Made by a program: the position numbers and the translations under genes
Notes under the pieces: generated by a model
Databases searched by the model: none
Told to the model about the DNA's origin: nothing
Seen by the model: only the letters and a program-made list of their open reading frames with translations
Part shown: piece after piece, positions 41,366 through 52,210 of the stretch
How positions within the stretch are numbered: position 1 is the first letter of the stretch
Layout: each line of letters opens with the position of its first letter
Assembly: GCA_020726185.1 (NCBI GenBank)
Contig: DYTB01000006.1
Coordinates: 1 to 61,233 of the forward strand
Reading direction: 5' to 3'
Origin: Candidatus Odyssella sp.
Lineage (GTDB): Bacteria > Pseudomonadota > Alphaproteobacteria > Paracaedibacterales > CAITNM01
Length of the DNA: 61,233 nt

Positions 41366-42628
41366 TTGCTGGATTTACATCTACATTATAAACGTTTAGG
41401 GACAGCCTTAGCTTTGGTTATGGTCCTTTTTGGGTCAACTCGCGCTTTTAAACATTATTATTCAGTAGAACAAATTCCATCAGAGCTAGCAGCAAATCCT
41501 ACACCCCCCGTTGCACCAATCATAGAAGAAACCACGCTTACCCTTGCAAGCGGTGGTAGCGTACAAAAACTTTTAACCGGTTTTGGCGTTAATAAAGAGT
41601 CTGCACTTCAAATAGCAAATGCTTTTGCGCAATTCGTACCTCATAATAAATTAAAGTCAGGCCAAGATTTTAACGTTCGTTACAAACGCTCTGAACAAGG
41701 TGTGGAAATTGAATCATTCCATTCACAATCTTCAATTGATCAAAAAATTATCATCACAAAGGCAGATGGAAATTACATCAGCAAGGCTGAGAAAATTCAC
41801 TTAACACCTGTTGTGCATGTTTTTGAAGGAAATGTTCATTCTAGTTTTTACAGCGCTGCTATGAAAGCTGGTGTACCTACAAAGCTAGTTCAAGAAGCCG
41901 TTGATGTTTTAAGTTATGTTGTAAACTTCCAGCATGGTATACAACCTGGCGCTTCCTTTAAAATTTTGTGTAATGCGTTACGCAATGATAAAGGTGATAT
42001 CGTAAAAATTGAACAATTGCGTTTTGTTTCATTAAAAACAGGACAACAAGATCATAAGCTTTTCGCTTTTACAGAAAATGGTAAAATGCGTTTTTTCAAT
42101 GAAAAGGGAGAAAGCGTTGTGCGCTCTCTTTTGCAAACTCCATTAAATGCTACAAAACTATGTGTGACTTCAGGCTTCGGCATGAGACGCCACCCGTTAC
42201 TCGGATATAACAAACAACATAAAGGTGTAGACTTTGGTGCACCAACAGGAACGCCAGTCTTAGCAGCAGGAGAAGGACGAGTAGTTGCCTGTGGTTGGAG
42301 TGGTGGATACGGTAACCGCGTACATATACGACATAGCGGAGGGTACGAAACTGTTTATGCTCATTTAAAATTTATCAATAAGAACATTAAACCAGGAGCT
42401 GCAGTTTCTCAACGCCAAGTTTTAGGTGGTGTTGGAATGACAGGATCTGCCACGGGACCTCACTTACATTTTGAAGTTATTTTAAATAAGCACCATATTA
42501 ACCCCATGAAGGTACAAGCGTTACCATCCTTAAAGCTTACAGGCGGATCATTAAAAAAATTTGAAACTGTAAAATCAGCTACTCAAAAGGAAATGGTAGA
42601 CTTCATACAAACCAAAGCCGTTGCTTAA
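41366..42628 (+). CDS. M23 family zinc endopeptidase (MepM/Csd3-like)
   Basis: Periplasmic peptidoglycan endopeptidase, anchored by one N-terminal helix (residues 8-27). TTG 41366 is chosen because GTAGGAGGGG lies just upstream. Two regulatory domains (about residues 45-260) resemble those of MepM/Csd3. The LytM core begins TSGFGMRRHPLLGYNKQHKG, with ligands His285 and Asp289 (HKGVDF) and His366/His368 (HLHFE). Length is 420 residues. It likely opens cross-links for growth or division and fits with ddl, ftsQ and ampG elsewhere in the window. Confidence 0.92.
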   Translation: MLDLHLHYKRLGTALALVMVLFGSTRAFKHYYSVEQIPSELAANPTPPVAPIIEETTLTLASGGSVQKLLTGFGVNKESALQIANAFAQFVPHNKLKSGQDFNVRYKRSEQGVEIESFHSQSSIDQKIIITKADGNYISKAEKIHLTPVVHVFEGNVHSSFYSAAMKAGVPTKLVQEAVDVLSYVVNFQHGIQPGASFKILCNALRNDKGDIVKIEQLRFVSLKTGQQDHKLFAFTENGKMRFFNEKGESVVRSLLQTPLNATKLCVTSGFGMRRHPLLGYNKQHKGVDFGAPTGTPVLAAGEGRVVACGWSGGYGNRVHIRHSGGYETVYAHLKFINKNIKPGAAVSQRQVLGGVGMTGSATGPHLHFEVILNKHHINPMKVQALPSLKLTGGSLKKFETVKSATQKEMVDFIQTKAVA

Positions 42629-42851
42629 TTATACTTTTTTGACTTGAATTTTCACTAAAGAACACCTATATACCTACTGATACTAGAACCTTCATTAGGT
42701 TGTATGTTTAAAAATGGTCATTTGTGATTTTAACAAGTCTCAATATGGGAACTGGTGTGTACATAAGTCTTGAAATGCACGCGTGGAATATGAATAGATT
42801 CTATAGACAGCTAAACGAATTTCGTGAAAATTTTTAAACAAAAATTCTCAA

Positions 42852-44279
42852 CTACTGTAAATTTCCAAATTTTGTAAACTTACCATCGAAAAATAGCTTC
42901 ACGGTTCCAACTGGGCCGTGACGTTGTTTTGCAATAATAATTTCTGCTTGGTTTTGCACTTTAGACATGCGTTGCTGCCATTCAAGATGCTTATCGGTAC
43001 CTATAGGTGGTTCTTTACGCGCTTCGTAGTATTCATCACGATAAATAAACATCACTACGTCGGCATCTTGCTCGATTGACCCAGATTCACGCAAGTCAGC
43101 AAGTTGAGGGCGCTTATCTTCACGTTGCTCCACAGCACGAGACAGCTGAGACATAGCAATCACAGGAACGTTTAGTTCCTTAGCCAAAGCTTTCAATCCT
43201 CGAGATATGTCAGAAATCTCCTGAACACGGCTATCTCCGCTTTTGTTTTTTCCTGAACCCTCTAACAGCTGTAAGTAGTCCACAACAATCAATCCAATGC
43301 CGTGCTGACGTTGTAAACGACGTGCACGGTTACGGAGGGCTGTTACCGTTAACGCTGGAGTGTCATCAATGAATAGCCCCAAGTTTTCAATTAATCGGCT
43401 GGCTGAAACCAATCCGGGAAAATCTTCTGCTTTAATGTCTCCGCGACGAATTCGATCTGATGATATTTTTGATTGTGTTGCAAGAATACGAGTAGCCAAT
43501 TGCTCAGCTGACATTTCTAATGAAAAGAAAACAGCATTTGCCCCTTCCTTAGGGTTTTCCATAAAGGCTTTTGCTGCATTAAAAGCAATGTTTGTTCCCA
43601 AAACAGTTTTGCCCATTGAAGGACGTCCTGCAACAATCAGTAAATCTGATGGATGCAAACCACCCAACCACCGGTCAATGTCAGTCAAACCAGTTGTCAC
43701 ACCGACAATTGAACTTTCTCTACGATAAGCAATTTCAGCCATTTTAACAGCTTCAGTTAATGCCGTTTTAAAGGACACAGCCCCACGAGTTGTGTCGCCA
43801 CTGCTTGCAAGATCATAAAGTTGCTTTTCAGCACCTTCAATTTTTTCCATTGCAGTATCTTCAGATTTCACATCATGAGCATCACGAATGATTGTATCGC
43901 CAATAGATGAAAGGCTACGCCGCAGGTAAAACTCATGAATCATCTGACCATAGTCACGTACACTGACAGTGCTAGAAACACCAGAAACCAAATCAACTAG
44001 GTACCCTACTCCACCTGCTTCTTGTATTAACGGGTCACCCTCTAATAACGGCTTAAGAGTGATAGGATCAGCTACCTGTGAACGTTCAATTAAGCGAGCT
44101 ATCACTTCATAAATATTTTTATGCAAAGGGTGAGAAAAATGCTCAGGCTTTAGAAACTCTGTAATAACTTCAAATGCTTGATTATTAAGCATTAAAGCAC
44201 CAAGCAACGATTGTTCAGCCTCTAAATTATGAAGGGCTTGAACTTGCTGCTGTTTATCAAAGGCTAAAACTTGAGCCAT
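42852..44279 (-). CDS. dnaB: Replicative DNA helicase
   Basis: Hexameric helicase at the replication fork. The N-terminal domain starts LHNLEAEQSLLGALMLNN. The RecA-like core has Walker A GRPSMGKT, then VFFSLEMSAEQLATR, Walker B LIVVDYLQLL and the arginine-finger region KQRHGPVGTVKLFFDG. Length 475 is usual, and no intein is present. The 223-bp gap to the M23 gene holds no recognisable feature. Confidence 0.97.
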   Translation of the reverse strand: MAQVLAFDKQQQVQALHNLEAEQSLLGALMLNNQAFEVITEFLKPEHFSHPLHKNIYEVIARLIERSQVADPITLKPLLEGDPLIQEAGGVGYLVDLVSGVSSTVSVRDYGQMIHEFYLRRSLSSIGDTIIRDAHDVKSEDTAMEKIEGAEKQLYDLASSGDTTRGAVSFKTALTEAVKMAEIAYRRESSIVGVTTGLTDIDRWLGGLHPSDLLIVAGRPSMGKTVLGTNIAFNAAKAFMENPKEGANAVFFSLEMSAEQLATRILATQSKISSDRIRRGDIKAEDFPGLVSASRLIENLGLFIDDTPALTVTALRNRARRLQRQHGIGLIVVDYLQLLEGSGKNKSGDSRVQEISDISRGLKALAKELNVPVIAMSQLSRAVEQREDKRPQLADLRESGSIEQDADVVMFIYRDEYYEARKEPPIGTDKHLEWQQRMSKVQNQAEIIIAKQRHGPVGTVKLFFDGKFTKFGNLQ

Positions 44280-44379
44280 AAATAGATTCTCCTGTTGATT
44301 TTTAAAGTACCACAGAGACGTTTCTTTACCAACTATTAATACTATTTTTATATACTAAAAAAATATAGTTTTTCATTTT

Positions 44380-45585
44380 ATGCGTTTTTTCATTGTTTTC
44401 TATTTGGCAATACACAGTGTGTGGGCAAGTCATTATGGAACTGGCTACTCATCTAGCGGACACTATTCTCAAAGTAGCTATTCAAGCAATAATTACTCTA
44501 ATAATAACTCCAGCACAGGCATGTCATTAAATCTTCCTCGGATTGATATACGTATTGAAAAATTCATATCAACCCCCAGAGAAATGGAACGTAGAGAAAA
44601 AGAAAACGGTACCGAAGAAGAAATTGAAATAGATTGGTATAAGCGAGATAAAGACGGAGAACTTGTAAAAGGAAAAAATTTCCAAAATCATGTTCTTAAA
44701 ATTTTGATAGAAGAACTTACGGAGCGCTTTAGTAAATCAGAAGCCAATCGTTCTGAAAGTGTTGAAAGTATTCTTTTGTACCTGAATCAATTTATTGGAG
44801 AAAGGTTTATTCCTGTTGCTTACCAACCCGCTATAAAAAAGATTTTTAACCGAGTACATGATCTACAAAATAAACCAGCACTACAAGTTACTAATATAGT
44901 TTTTAAGGAACTGACGGAAGCTGCGCAAAAAGCCTTTCGTGCAGGAAAGCGTGTTCAAGCTAGTGGAATAGAACGTTCTCAGTCAGTTAGGGACACTATG
45001 CAAGCTGATCCGTTACTTGTAGAATTTTTATTTATGCAACTAGTTTGGGATGCACAAAAAAGGAACAGCACACGTCAAGAGCTTTTAAATACCATTGAAA
45101 AAAACATGGTGAAAATGGAACAACTATTTGGCAGTGACCCCGCTTATACAATAGTTGGAACATTTTCCAGTCTACGTGCGACATTATTAGAAAAAGCTCA
45201 ACAAGAGTCGCCCTTCCCTGCTTTACTGAAGTATATTATTGGAATGGTGACAGAAGGAAAAAAAGAACTGGAAGAAGAACATGAGCAACTATTAGCTAAC
45301 CAAGACCAAGATGACTGGGAAGAAATAATCAAAGAAAAAGCAGAACCTGCTGTTTCAGTTTGGGTAAAAAAAGAAGTTGCCCCTAAAAAAAGTGAAGAAG
45401 AAGAACAAAAAGAATTAAAGAGAAAAAAGAAAAAGAAAAAGAAATTAGTAGAAAAAGAACAGCTCGAAAATATAAAAGAAACTGCTGTTGATTCTGTAAA
45501 AAATAAAGGTATTAAGGTTGCACAAGATAAATTTTCTAGCTTAATAGGAGATGTATTTGGCTCACTTGGTTCAATTGGTGGCTAA
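44380..45585 (+). CDS. Exported helical protein of unknown family with Ser/Tyr/Asn-rich N-terminus and Lys tract
   Basis: No family recognised. The signal peptide (FIVFYLAIHSVWAS) is followed by a Ser/Tyr/Asn/Gly low-complexity segment, GTGYSSSGHYSQSSYSSNNY. About 270 mainly helical residues come next. A Glu/Lys tail contains a run of seven lysines (KRKKKKKKK) and the end SSLIGDVFGSLGSIGG. It is divergent from dnaB with 100 bp between. The lineage-restricted look and the leader match several other exported unknowns in the window. Confidence 0.7.
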   Translation: MRFFIVFYLAIHSVWASHYGTGYSSSGHYSQSSYSSNNYSNNNSSTGMSLNLPRIDIRIEKFISTPREMERREKENGTEEEIEIDWYKRDKDGELVKGKNFQNHVLKILIEELTERFSKSEANRSESVESILLYLNQFIGERFIPVAYQPAIKKIFNRVHDLQNKPALQVTNIVFKELTEAAQKAFRAGKRVQASGIERSQSVRDTMQADPLLVEFLFMQLVWDAQKRNSTRQELLNTIEKNMVKMEQLFGSDPAYTIVGTFSSLRATLLEKAQQESPFPALLKYIIGMVTEGKKELEEEHEQLLANQDQDDWEEIIKEKAEPAVSVWVKKEVAPKKSEEEEQKELKRKKKKKKKLVEKEQLENIKETAVDSVKNKGIKVAQDKFSSLIGDVFGSLGSIGG

Positions 45586-45648
45586 ATTTTAAAAGTGGCA
45601 TTTGCTGGATTTCCACTGAAAATCACATCAAACACCACGTTTCTTAAT

Positions 45649-48072
45649 TCACTGTACCGTTTGTGTTGCTAGTGTCTCAGATGAAGTCAGTATTTCTTTT
45701 CCAGTCTCGTCTTCAGAATACTCAATTGGTTGAAGCTCCGTAGAAAGAGCCAATCGTAACACTTCATCAACATGTTTAACCGGAATAATCGTTAACCCTT
45801 TTGTCACGTTATCTGGTATTTCAGCGAGATCTTTTTCGTTATCATAAGGAATAATAACAGTTTTAACTCCACCACGATGAGCAGCTAGCAATTTTTCCTT
45901 TAAACCGCCAATAGGCAACACGTTACCACGTAAAGTTACCTCACCTGTCATAGCAATATCTTTACGCACAGGTATGCCGGTTAGCACAGATACAATTGAC
46001 GTACACATGGTAATACCAGCTGATGGGCCATCTTTTGGAATAGCGCCTTCAGGCACATGAATATGAATGTCTTTACGCTCAAATAAACTTGGCTTCAAGC
46101 CAAATTGTGTTGAACGAGACCGTACATAGCTGAGAGCCGCTTGAATAGACTCTTGCATTACATCACCAAGCTTACCAGTAATTTGGGTTTTTCCTTTTCC
46201 AGGTAATACAACAGCTTCGATACTCAACAATTCCCCACCTACTTCAGTCCAAGCAAGCCCAGTTGTCACACCTATCGTGTCATTCTCTTCGGCCAATCCA
46301 TATCTGAAGCGCTTAACACCTGCGTAGGTTCCTAAGTTTTCATCAGTTACCTTTAGCTGCTTAATTTTAGCACTCATGATTTCTCGAACTGCTTTTCGGC
46401 ATAAATTAGTAATCTCGCGTTCAAGACTACGCACACCTGCTTCACGCGTATAGTTACGAATAAGCGTCATCAATGCATCGTCATCAACAGAAAATTCTGC
46501 CTTTTTTAGACCATGTTGTTCCATTTGTTTTGGTAACAGATGTTCTTTTGCTATAATCAATTTTTCGTCTTCGGTGTAACCAGGAATACGGATAATTTCC
46601 ATGCGATCAAGCAAAGGTTGAGGCATTTTCAACGTGTTCGCAGTTGTAATGAACATTACATCTGAAAGATCATAATCCACTTCAAGATAGTGGTCATTGA
46701 ATGCTGCATTCTGTTCTGGATCTAGCACCTCTAGCAATGCTGATGCTGGATCACCACGGAAATCGCTGCCCAATTTATCAATTTCATCTAACAAAAATAA
46801 TGGGTTAGATGTTTTAGCTTTTTTCATTCCTTGAATAATTTTACCTGGCATTGAACCAATGTATGTACGACGATGCCCACGAATTTCAGACTCGTCACGC
46901 ACACCTCCCAAGGCCATACGTACAAAGCTACGCCCGGTTGCTTTTGCTAATGATTTTCCTAAGCTTGTTTTACCCACACCTGGTGGACCAACTAAGCATA
47001 AAATTTGACCACGCACTTTGCCAACTCTTGCTTGCACAGCAAGATATTCAAGAATACGTTCTTTAACTTTATCAAGCGCGTAATGATCTTTGTTTAGAAT
47101 ATTTTCAGCAACAGATAAATCATTTTTTGTACGACTAGGTTGTTTCCATGGCAAGTTCAAAAGCCAATCTAGATAATTGCGTAATACGGTTGATTCTGCA
47201 GAGGAAGCATTCATAGTTCGCAATTTACGAACTTCTGAAAGAGCTTTTTCTCTGGCTTCTTTCGAGAGCTTTACCTTTTTAATTTTATCTTCAAGTTCAG
47301 CAATTTCGTCTTTACCTTCTTTGCCTTCGCCCAGTTCACGGTTAATCGCTTTCAACTGTTCGTTCAGGTAATACTCACGTTGAGTCTTTTCCATTTGTTT
47401 TTTAACACGTGTACGAATTTTTTTCTCAACGTGCAAAACAGCACTTTCACTTTCAATATAACCAAGCACTTTTTCTAAACGCTTGCTGATATTAGCTGTT
47501 TCAAGCAAAATCTGCTTGTCTGGAATCTTTAAACTAAAATATGAAGCAACCGTATCTGCAAGTTTTGCAGGATCTGTAATCTGATTAACAGTTACCAGCA
47601 CTTCAGGAGGAATTTTTCTATTGAGCTTTATGTATTGTTCAAACTGCGAAACAACGGCACGTGTAAGGGCTTCCAGCTCTTCTTCAGCTCCGTCTTCCTC
47701 GTGAATAATAGAACCATACGCTTGAAAAAAAGGAGCATCATCAACGAATTGATTTAGCCGCACACGCTGTGTTCCTTCCACCAATACTTTTACAGTACCA
47801 TCTGGAAGTTTTAAAAGTTGTAATAGAGTGCCTAAAGTGCCCACTGAATACAAATCTTTTGCTTCTGGATTATCATCAGCAGGGCTTTTTTGAGTAACCA
47901 AAATAAGATCTTTTTGATTCGTAAGCATCATTTCTTCAAGTGCCAAAACCGACTTATCGCGCCCCACAAAAAGGGGAACAATCATATGGGGAAAAACAAC
48001 AATATCCCTTAAAGGTAATACTGGAAATATTTCCCCTTGATTAATTGAAAGTGGTCGGCTCTTTTTAACCAT
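45649..48072 (-). CDS. lon: ATP-dependent protease Lon
   Basis: Cytosolic AAA+ serine protease for misfolded and regulatory proteins. The N-terminal domain starts [20 protein letters not shown]. Walker A is [15 protein letters not shown], Walker [11 protein letters not shown], catalytic Ser in [11 protein letters not shown] and Lys in [10 protein letters not shown]. Length 807 is standard. Its ATG overlaps the clpX stop by 1 bp (TAATG), so the two are coupled. Confidence 0.98.
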   Translation of the reverse strand: MVKKSRPLSINQGEIFPVLPLRDIVVFPHMIVPLFVGRDKSVLALEEMMLTNQKDLILVTQKSPADDNPEAKDLYSVGTLGTLLQLLKLPDGTVKVLVEGTQRVRLNQFVDDAPFFQAYGSIIHEEDGAEEELEALTRAVVSQFEQYIKLNRKIPPEVLVTVNQITDPAKLADTVASYFSLKIPDKQILLETANISKRLEKVLGYIESESAVLHVEKKIRTRVKKQMEKTQREYYLNEQLKAINRELGEGKEGKDEIAELEDKIKKVKLSKEAREKALSEVRKLRTMNASSAESTVLRNYLDWLLNLPWKQPSRTKNDLSVAENILNKDHYALDKVKERILEYLAVQARVGKVRGQILCLVGPPGVGKTSLGKSLAKATGRSFVRMALGGVRDESEIRGHRRTYIGSMPGKIIQGMKKAKTSNPLFLLDEIDKLGSDFRGDPASALLEVLDPEQNAAFNDHYLEVDYDLSDVMFITTANTLKMPQPLLDRMEIIRIPGYTEDEKLIIAKEHLLPKQMEQHGLKKAEFSVDDDALMTLIRNYTREAGVRSLEREITNLCRKAVREIMSAKIKQLKVTDENLGTYAGVKRFRYGLAEENDTIGVTTGLAWTEVGGELLSIEAVVLPGKGKTQITGKLGDVMQESIQAALSYVRSRSTQFGLKPSLFERKDIHIHVPEGAIPKDGPSAGITMCTSIVSVLTGIPVRKDIAMTGEVTLRGNVLPIGGLKEKLLAAHRGGVKTVIIPYDNEKDLAEIPDNVTKGLTIIPVKHVDEVLRLALSTELQPIEYSEDETGKEILTSSETLATQTVQ

Positions 48073-49334
48073 TAACGTGCACCTTCTTTGCGCTTAGGTT
48101 CTTCAACTTTAACAATCACAACTGGATCAGCTTTGCTGTCTATTACTTCTTTGTTAATGATAACTTCTTCCACATCTTCACGTGAAGGAAGATCATACAT
48201 TGTATCAAGTAAAACACTTTCCATAATGGAACGTAGTCCACGCGCGCCTGTTTTGCGCACGATAGCTTTTTTAGCTACAGCATGCAGTGCTTCATTATCA
48301 AAGGTTAACTTAACGTCTTCCATTTCAAACAAGCGTGCATATTGTTTTAGCAATGCGTTCTTAGGTGTAGATAAAATCTCAACCAATGCCGCTTCATCTA
48401 AATCACCTAGGGTTGCAACGACAGGTAAACGACCGATAAATTCTGGAATCAAACCAAATTTTAATAAATCTTCTGGCTCGAGGTCACGCAATAATTCTCC
48501 AACCTTATGATCTTGAGGACCTTTTACATCCACACCAAAACCTATGCCACTACCTTTTTTACGACCGGCAATAATTTTTTCCAAACCAGCAAAGGCACCA
48601 CCGCAGATAAACAAAATATTGGTTGTATCAACCTGCAAAAACTCTTGCTGTGGGTGCTTTCTTCCACCTTGAGGAGGAACGGAAGCAACAGTACCTTCCA
48701 TAATTTTAAGAAGCGCTTGTTGCACACCTTCACCTGAAACATCACGCGTGATAGAAGGATTGTCGGATTTTCGAGAAATTTTATCAACTTCATCAATATA
48801 AACAATGCCACGTTGTGCACGCTCGACATTATAATCAGCAGCTTGTAGAAGCTTCAATATGATATTTTCTACGTCTTCTCCTACATAACCAGCTTCAGTT
48901 AATGTAGTTGCATCAGCCATTGTAAAAGGTACGTCAATAATACGTGCAAGTGTTTGAGCCAATAAGGTCTTACCACTACCTGTCGGACCTACCAACATAA
49001 TGTTTGATTTAGCAATTTCCACTTCACTTCCACGGACACCATGATTAAGGCGTTTGTAATGGTTGTGCACAGCAACAGAAAGTACTTTTTTCGCATGATC
49101 TTGTCCGATTACATAGTCATCAAGAACTTTTCGAATTTCTTGAGGGGCTGGTACACCTTCAGTCAGCAAACGCGGTGTTGCACTTTCCTCTTGAATAATA
49201 TCGGTACATAGATCGACGCACTCGTCACAAATAAATACTGTTGGCCCTGCAATTAACTTGCGAACCTCATGCTGACTTTTTCCACAAAAAGAGCAATACA
49301 AGGTATTTTTGCTATCACCAGTAGATTTGCTCAT
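48072..49334 (-). CDS. clpX: ClpX, ATP-binding unfoldase of ClpXP
   Basis: AAA+ unfoldase feeding ClpP. The zinc-binding domain [15 protein letters not shown] with later CDECVDLC is intact, Walker A is [15 protein letters not shown], Walker [11 protein letters not shown], and the pore motif GYVGEDVE is present. Length is 420 residues. clpP is not in the window; the usual tig-clpP-clpX-lon order is cut here after clpX. A sigma-70-like promoter candidate lies 50-80 bp upstream. Confidence 0.98.
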   Translation of the reverse strand: MSKSTGDSKNTLYCSFCGKSQHEVRKLIAGPTVFICDECVDLCTDIIQEESATPRLLTEGVPAPQEIRKVLDDYVIGQDHAKKVLSVAVHNHYKRLNHGVRGSEVEIAKSNIMLVGPTGSGKTLLAQTLARIIDVPFTMADATTLTEAGYVGEDVENIILKLLQAADYNVERAQRGIVYIDEVDKISRKSDNPSITRDVSGEGVQQALLKIMEGTVASVPPQGGRKHPQQEFLQVDTTNILFICGGAFAGLEKIIAGRKKGSGIGFGVDVKGPQDHKVGELLRDLEPEDLLKFGLIPEFIGRLPVVATLGDLDEAALVEILSTPKNALLKQYARLFEMEDVKLTFDNEALHAVAKKAIVRKTGARGLRSIMESVLLDTMYDLPSREDVEEVIINKEVIDSKADPVVIVKVEEPKRKEGAR

Positions 49335-49383
49335 ATTTTCTCCACATCAAAAACTTATTAGCAGCGCCTAAACGCATCACTTC

Positions 49384-49412
49384 ATACTTCAACTATGCAG
49401 CCGAAAAGTCAA
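49384..49412 (-). promoter_or_regulatory. Candidate sigma-70 promoter for clpX-lon
   Basis: On the minus strand TTGACT (-35, 49407-49412) and AAGTAT (-10, 49384-49389) are 17 bases apart, about 50 bp before the clpX start. The -35 abuts a GGTTAACTATTTCTTGA element that is a near CtrA box (TCAA-N7-TTAACC in the other orientation, 49409-49425). Confidence 0.4.
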
Positions 49413-49506
49413 GAAATAGTTAACCAAATTGGCTTTTTTTGTGGATAAAGTGAAGTATTTTAAAGCAACTATTTAATTTTCAAAATTCAGTATTTAAGAT
49501 GCTCTA

Positions 49507-50172
49507 TTAAGAAATCTGCGTAATCATATGCCAGAGTTTTTGTGCGGTATCACGTTCCGCGTGTTTTTTATTTTTACCTTCACCTGTTGCAACGAAACCA
49601 TTTTTTAAAGAAACTTCAAGCATGTACAAAGGCGCATGATCAGGTCCTGATCTTCCAATTTCTTTATATTCTGGAATATCCATTCCACGCTTTTGTGCCC
49701 ACTCTTGCACAAGGGCTTTAGGTTCCTTTGGCAATTCTTCCAGATCGTGAATAGCATCTCCCCAGTATTTATGGATGAAATTTTGCGATGCTTCCATTCC
49801 TCCATCGATGTATAGGGCAGCTATTACTGATTCTATGCAATTTGCTAAAATTGATGTGCCTTTCAATTCGTCTTCTTTAATAGGAATAAAAGACGCTAAA
49901 TTTATACGTTCCGCGATAATATTGCAAAATTCCCTTGAAGTAAGATAAGAAAGGCGCTTGGCAAGTTTTCCTTCTTCATCATGGGTATAATGAACATACA
50001 ATGCCTCTGCTATTACTAATCCAAGAACACGATCACCTAAAAATTCTAAACGTTCAAAAGCCTTACCTTGTTTGCGTTGTTGTAAAATCGGTGGTGTGAG
50101 AGCTTGGGTAAGTAGTATTTTCCTTTTAAAGGAATACCCTAAAATATCTTCGAGCATCATTTTTAGATCCAT
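49507..50172 (-). CDS. rnc: Ribonuclease III
   Basis: Endonuclease cutting double-stranded RNA in rRNA and mRNA maturation. The signature ERLEFLGDRVLGLVIAEALY carries the catalytic Glu and Asp. The second acidic pair lies in NCIESVIAALYIDGG. A dsRNA-binding domain covers the last 70 residues, from KALVQEWAQKRGM to KKHAERDTAQKLW. ATG 50172 starts the conserved part (221 aa); the frame is open to ATG 50226 and GTG 50235, which would add a weakly supported N-terminus. No era follows. Confidence 0.93.
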   Translation of the reverse strand: MDLKMMLEDILGYSFKRKILLTQALTPPILQQRKQGKAFERLEFLGDRVLGLVIAEALYVHYTHDEEGKLAKRLSYLTSREFCNIIAERINLASFIPIKEDELKGTSILANCIESVIAALYIDGGMEASQNFIHKYWGDAIHDLEELPKEPKALVQEWAQKRGMDIPEYKEIGRSGPDHAPLYMLEVSLKNGFVATGEGKNKKHAERDTAQKLWHMITQIS

Positions 50173-50346
50173 TAAAGAATTATATTTTGCAAAAGTTAAA
50201 AAGAAAACATGAGCATATTCACTCATAAAAACCACATGTTGATAAGATATCTCAAAGTTTATTGGAAGTACAATTTTAAAATGGTGGATTGAAATTTTTT
50301 TGCCAACCGGCTATTAAAACGTATCGTATTTTTATCAAGCAGCTGT

Positions 50347-51455
50347 ATGAGAATTGGCGTTCCAAAAGAAGTAAAAAATCATGAGTACCGAGTTGGTTTA
50401 ACAACTTTATCTGTAAAAGAGTTGATCAGTGCAGGTCATGAAGTAGTAGTTGAAACAAATGCTGGTGTGGGTATTGGGTTAACCGATGCACATTACAAAG
50501 AAGTCGGAGCTAAAATTTTAGCTACAGCAAAGGAAGTGTTCGATACTGCTGACATGATTGTTAAGGTAAAAGAGCCGCAACCAAGCGAATACAACTTGCT
50601 AAGAGAAAATCAAATTCTATTTACTTATTTACATTTGGCTCCAGATCCAGATCAAGCCAAGGGTTTAATTGATTCTAAGTGCGTAGCTATTGCATATGAA
50701 ACAGTCACTGACGAACGCGGAGGATTGCCTCTTTTAGCACCGATGAGCGAAGTTGCTGGTCGCATGTCAGTTCAAGTTGGAGCTTGGATGCTGGAAAAGA
50801 GTCAAGGTGGCAAAGGCGCGTACCAGGCGTTGAACCGGCCAGAGTTGTTGTTCTAGGCGGAGGTGTGGTTGGAGCAAATGCTGCTCGTATGGCAGCTGCA
50901 CTAGGCGCAGATGTAACTATAGTAGACCGTAATTTAAAGCGTTTGAATGAATTAGATTGGATGTTCATGGGACGCTTAAAGACTGCTTATTCAACACAAG
51001 CGATGATTGAAAAACTTGTTTCAAAAGCTGATCTTGTAATTGGAGCAGTGCTAGTTGTAGGCGCTTCTGCCCCAAGGTTAGTCACTAAAGATATGTTAAA
51101 AACAATGAGCCCTGGCAGTGTGTTAGTTGACGTTGCTATTGATCAAGGTGGGTGTTTTGAAACAAGTCGCCCTACTACTCACGCAGATCCATACTATGAA
51201 GTTGACGGTGTATTGCATTATTGCGTTACCAACATGCCTGGCGCAGTAGCGAGAACATCAACTTTTGCACTTAACAATGCGACCTTACCCTTCACAATGG
51301 CGCTAGCAAACAAAGGCTACAAACGCGCATTAATGGACGATAAGCATTTGCTTAATGGCTTAAATGTGTGCAAAGGACGAATTACTCATGAAATTGTAGC
51401 TCGTGACTTAAGCATGGAATATGTTGAGCCAGGAGTGGCCATCGTTGAAGCTTAA
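50347..51455 (+). pseudogene. ald: Alanine dehydrogenase gene with a 13-base deletion
   Basis: NAD-dependent L-alanine dehydrogenase, broken. The first part runs MRIGVPKEVKNHEYRVGLTT through [20 protein letters not shown] to EKSQGGKG and then shifts frame, stopping at 50856. The second part resumes in another frame with [20 protein letters not shown] and continues to TAA at 51455. Family members read GGKG-x-LL-x-GVPGV here, so about 13 bases of the VLLGG coding stretch are missing between two GGC-rich sites near 50816. The Rossmann domain and all other regions are intact, so the lesion looks recent. Starting at 50784 would give only the NAD-binding part. Confidence 0.9.
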
Positions 51456-52038
51456 AAGGGGCAATGCGCTAATTTTAGCAACTCATAATCAGGGAAAGTT
51501 AGAGGAATTTAAAACTCTTCTTTCCTTGTACGATTTAAATATTAATAGCTCTGGAAATCTTGACATTGAAGAACCTGAGGAGACAAAAAATACCTTTGAA
51601 GGTAATGCCCTGCTAAAAGCAAAATATACAGCAGAAAAAACAGGACATGTTTCCCTAGCAGACGATTCTGGACTTGTTGTGCCAGCTTTGGATGGTATGC
51701 CTGGTATTTACTCTGCACGATGGGCAGGTCCGGAACGTAACTTCGCTATTGCCCATAAAAAAATCAATGACCTTCTTGAAGATAAGCCAAGAGACGCCTA
51801 TTTCACATGCGTACTAGCTGTTGCATGGCCTGATGGTTCATCAAAAATTTTTGAAGGTCAAAGCCATGGAGAACTGGTATGGCCAACTCGCGGCGATGGC
51901 GGATTTGGTTATGATTGCATGTTCATTCCTGCCGGTGACACACGCACCTATGCTCAAATGACAAAGGCAGAAAAATCAAAATCATCACATAGAACTAAGG
52001 CCTTCAAATTATTTCAAGAAAGTCTTTTGCCAGATTAA
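51445..52038 (+). CDS. rdgB: Non-canonical purine NTP pyrophosphatase (RdgB/HAM1)
   Basis: House-cleaning enzyme that hydrolyses XTP, dITP and ITP. Family motifs: [14 protein letters not shown] near the start, [20 protein letters not shown], and the C-terminal [11 protein letters not shown] and [12 protein letters not shown] 51445 with AGGAG 10 bases upstream gives a start ([15 protein letters not shown]) close to homologues; ATG 51421 in the same frame is an alternative. Either way it begins inside the 3' end of the broken ald gene, so its translation may have depended on ald. Confidence 0.94.
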   Translation: MKLKRGNALILATHNQGKLEEFKTLLSLYDLNINSSGNLDIEEPEETKNTFEGNALLKAKYTAEKTGHVSLADDSGLVVPALDGMPGIYSARWAGPERNFAIAHKKINDLLEDKPRDAYFTCVLAVAWPDGSSKIFEGQSHGELVWPTRGDGGFGYDCMFIPAGDTRTYAQMTKAEKSKSSHRTKAFKLFQESLLPD

Positions 52039-52210
52039 GAAAATTTCGAGCCCTTAGGCCCACGATCCGTGCTTATTTAAATATTTTCATTTTTTAAATT
52101 TATATTTTATTAAAATGCTAAATAATATTTTTCGTCTTATTTCGCAAAGACTAGTTTTCTATATCGGTTTTTTTTTGTAGTATGTGCACATTCAAGTTAT
52201 ATGTGTAGTT

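Noticed and set aside
42629..42851. Possible small RNA or extra gene in the largest gap
   Set aside because: No open frame with a ribosome site, no tRNA-like fold and no strong stem-loop were visible.
50816..50830. Programmed frameshift in ald
   Set aside because: Five conserved residues' worth of sequence is missing at the junction, which a ribosomal shift cannot restore; deletion is the simpler reading.
52039..52075. Possible structured RNA in the GC-rich GAGCCCTTAGGCCCACGATC stretch before ddl
   Set aside because: No stable cloverleaf or known RNA family pattern could be drawn by eye; it is only locally richer in G and C.
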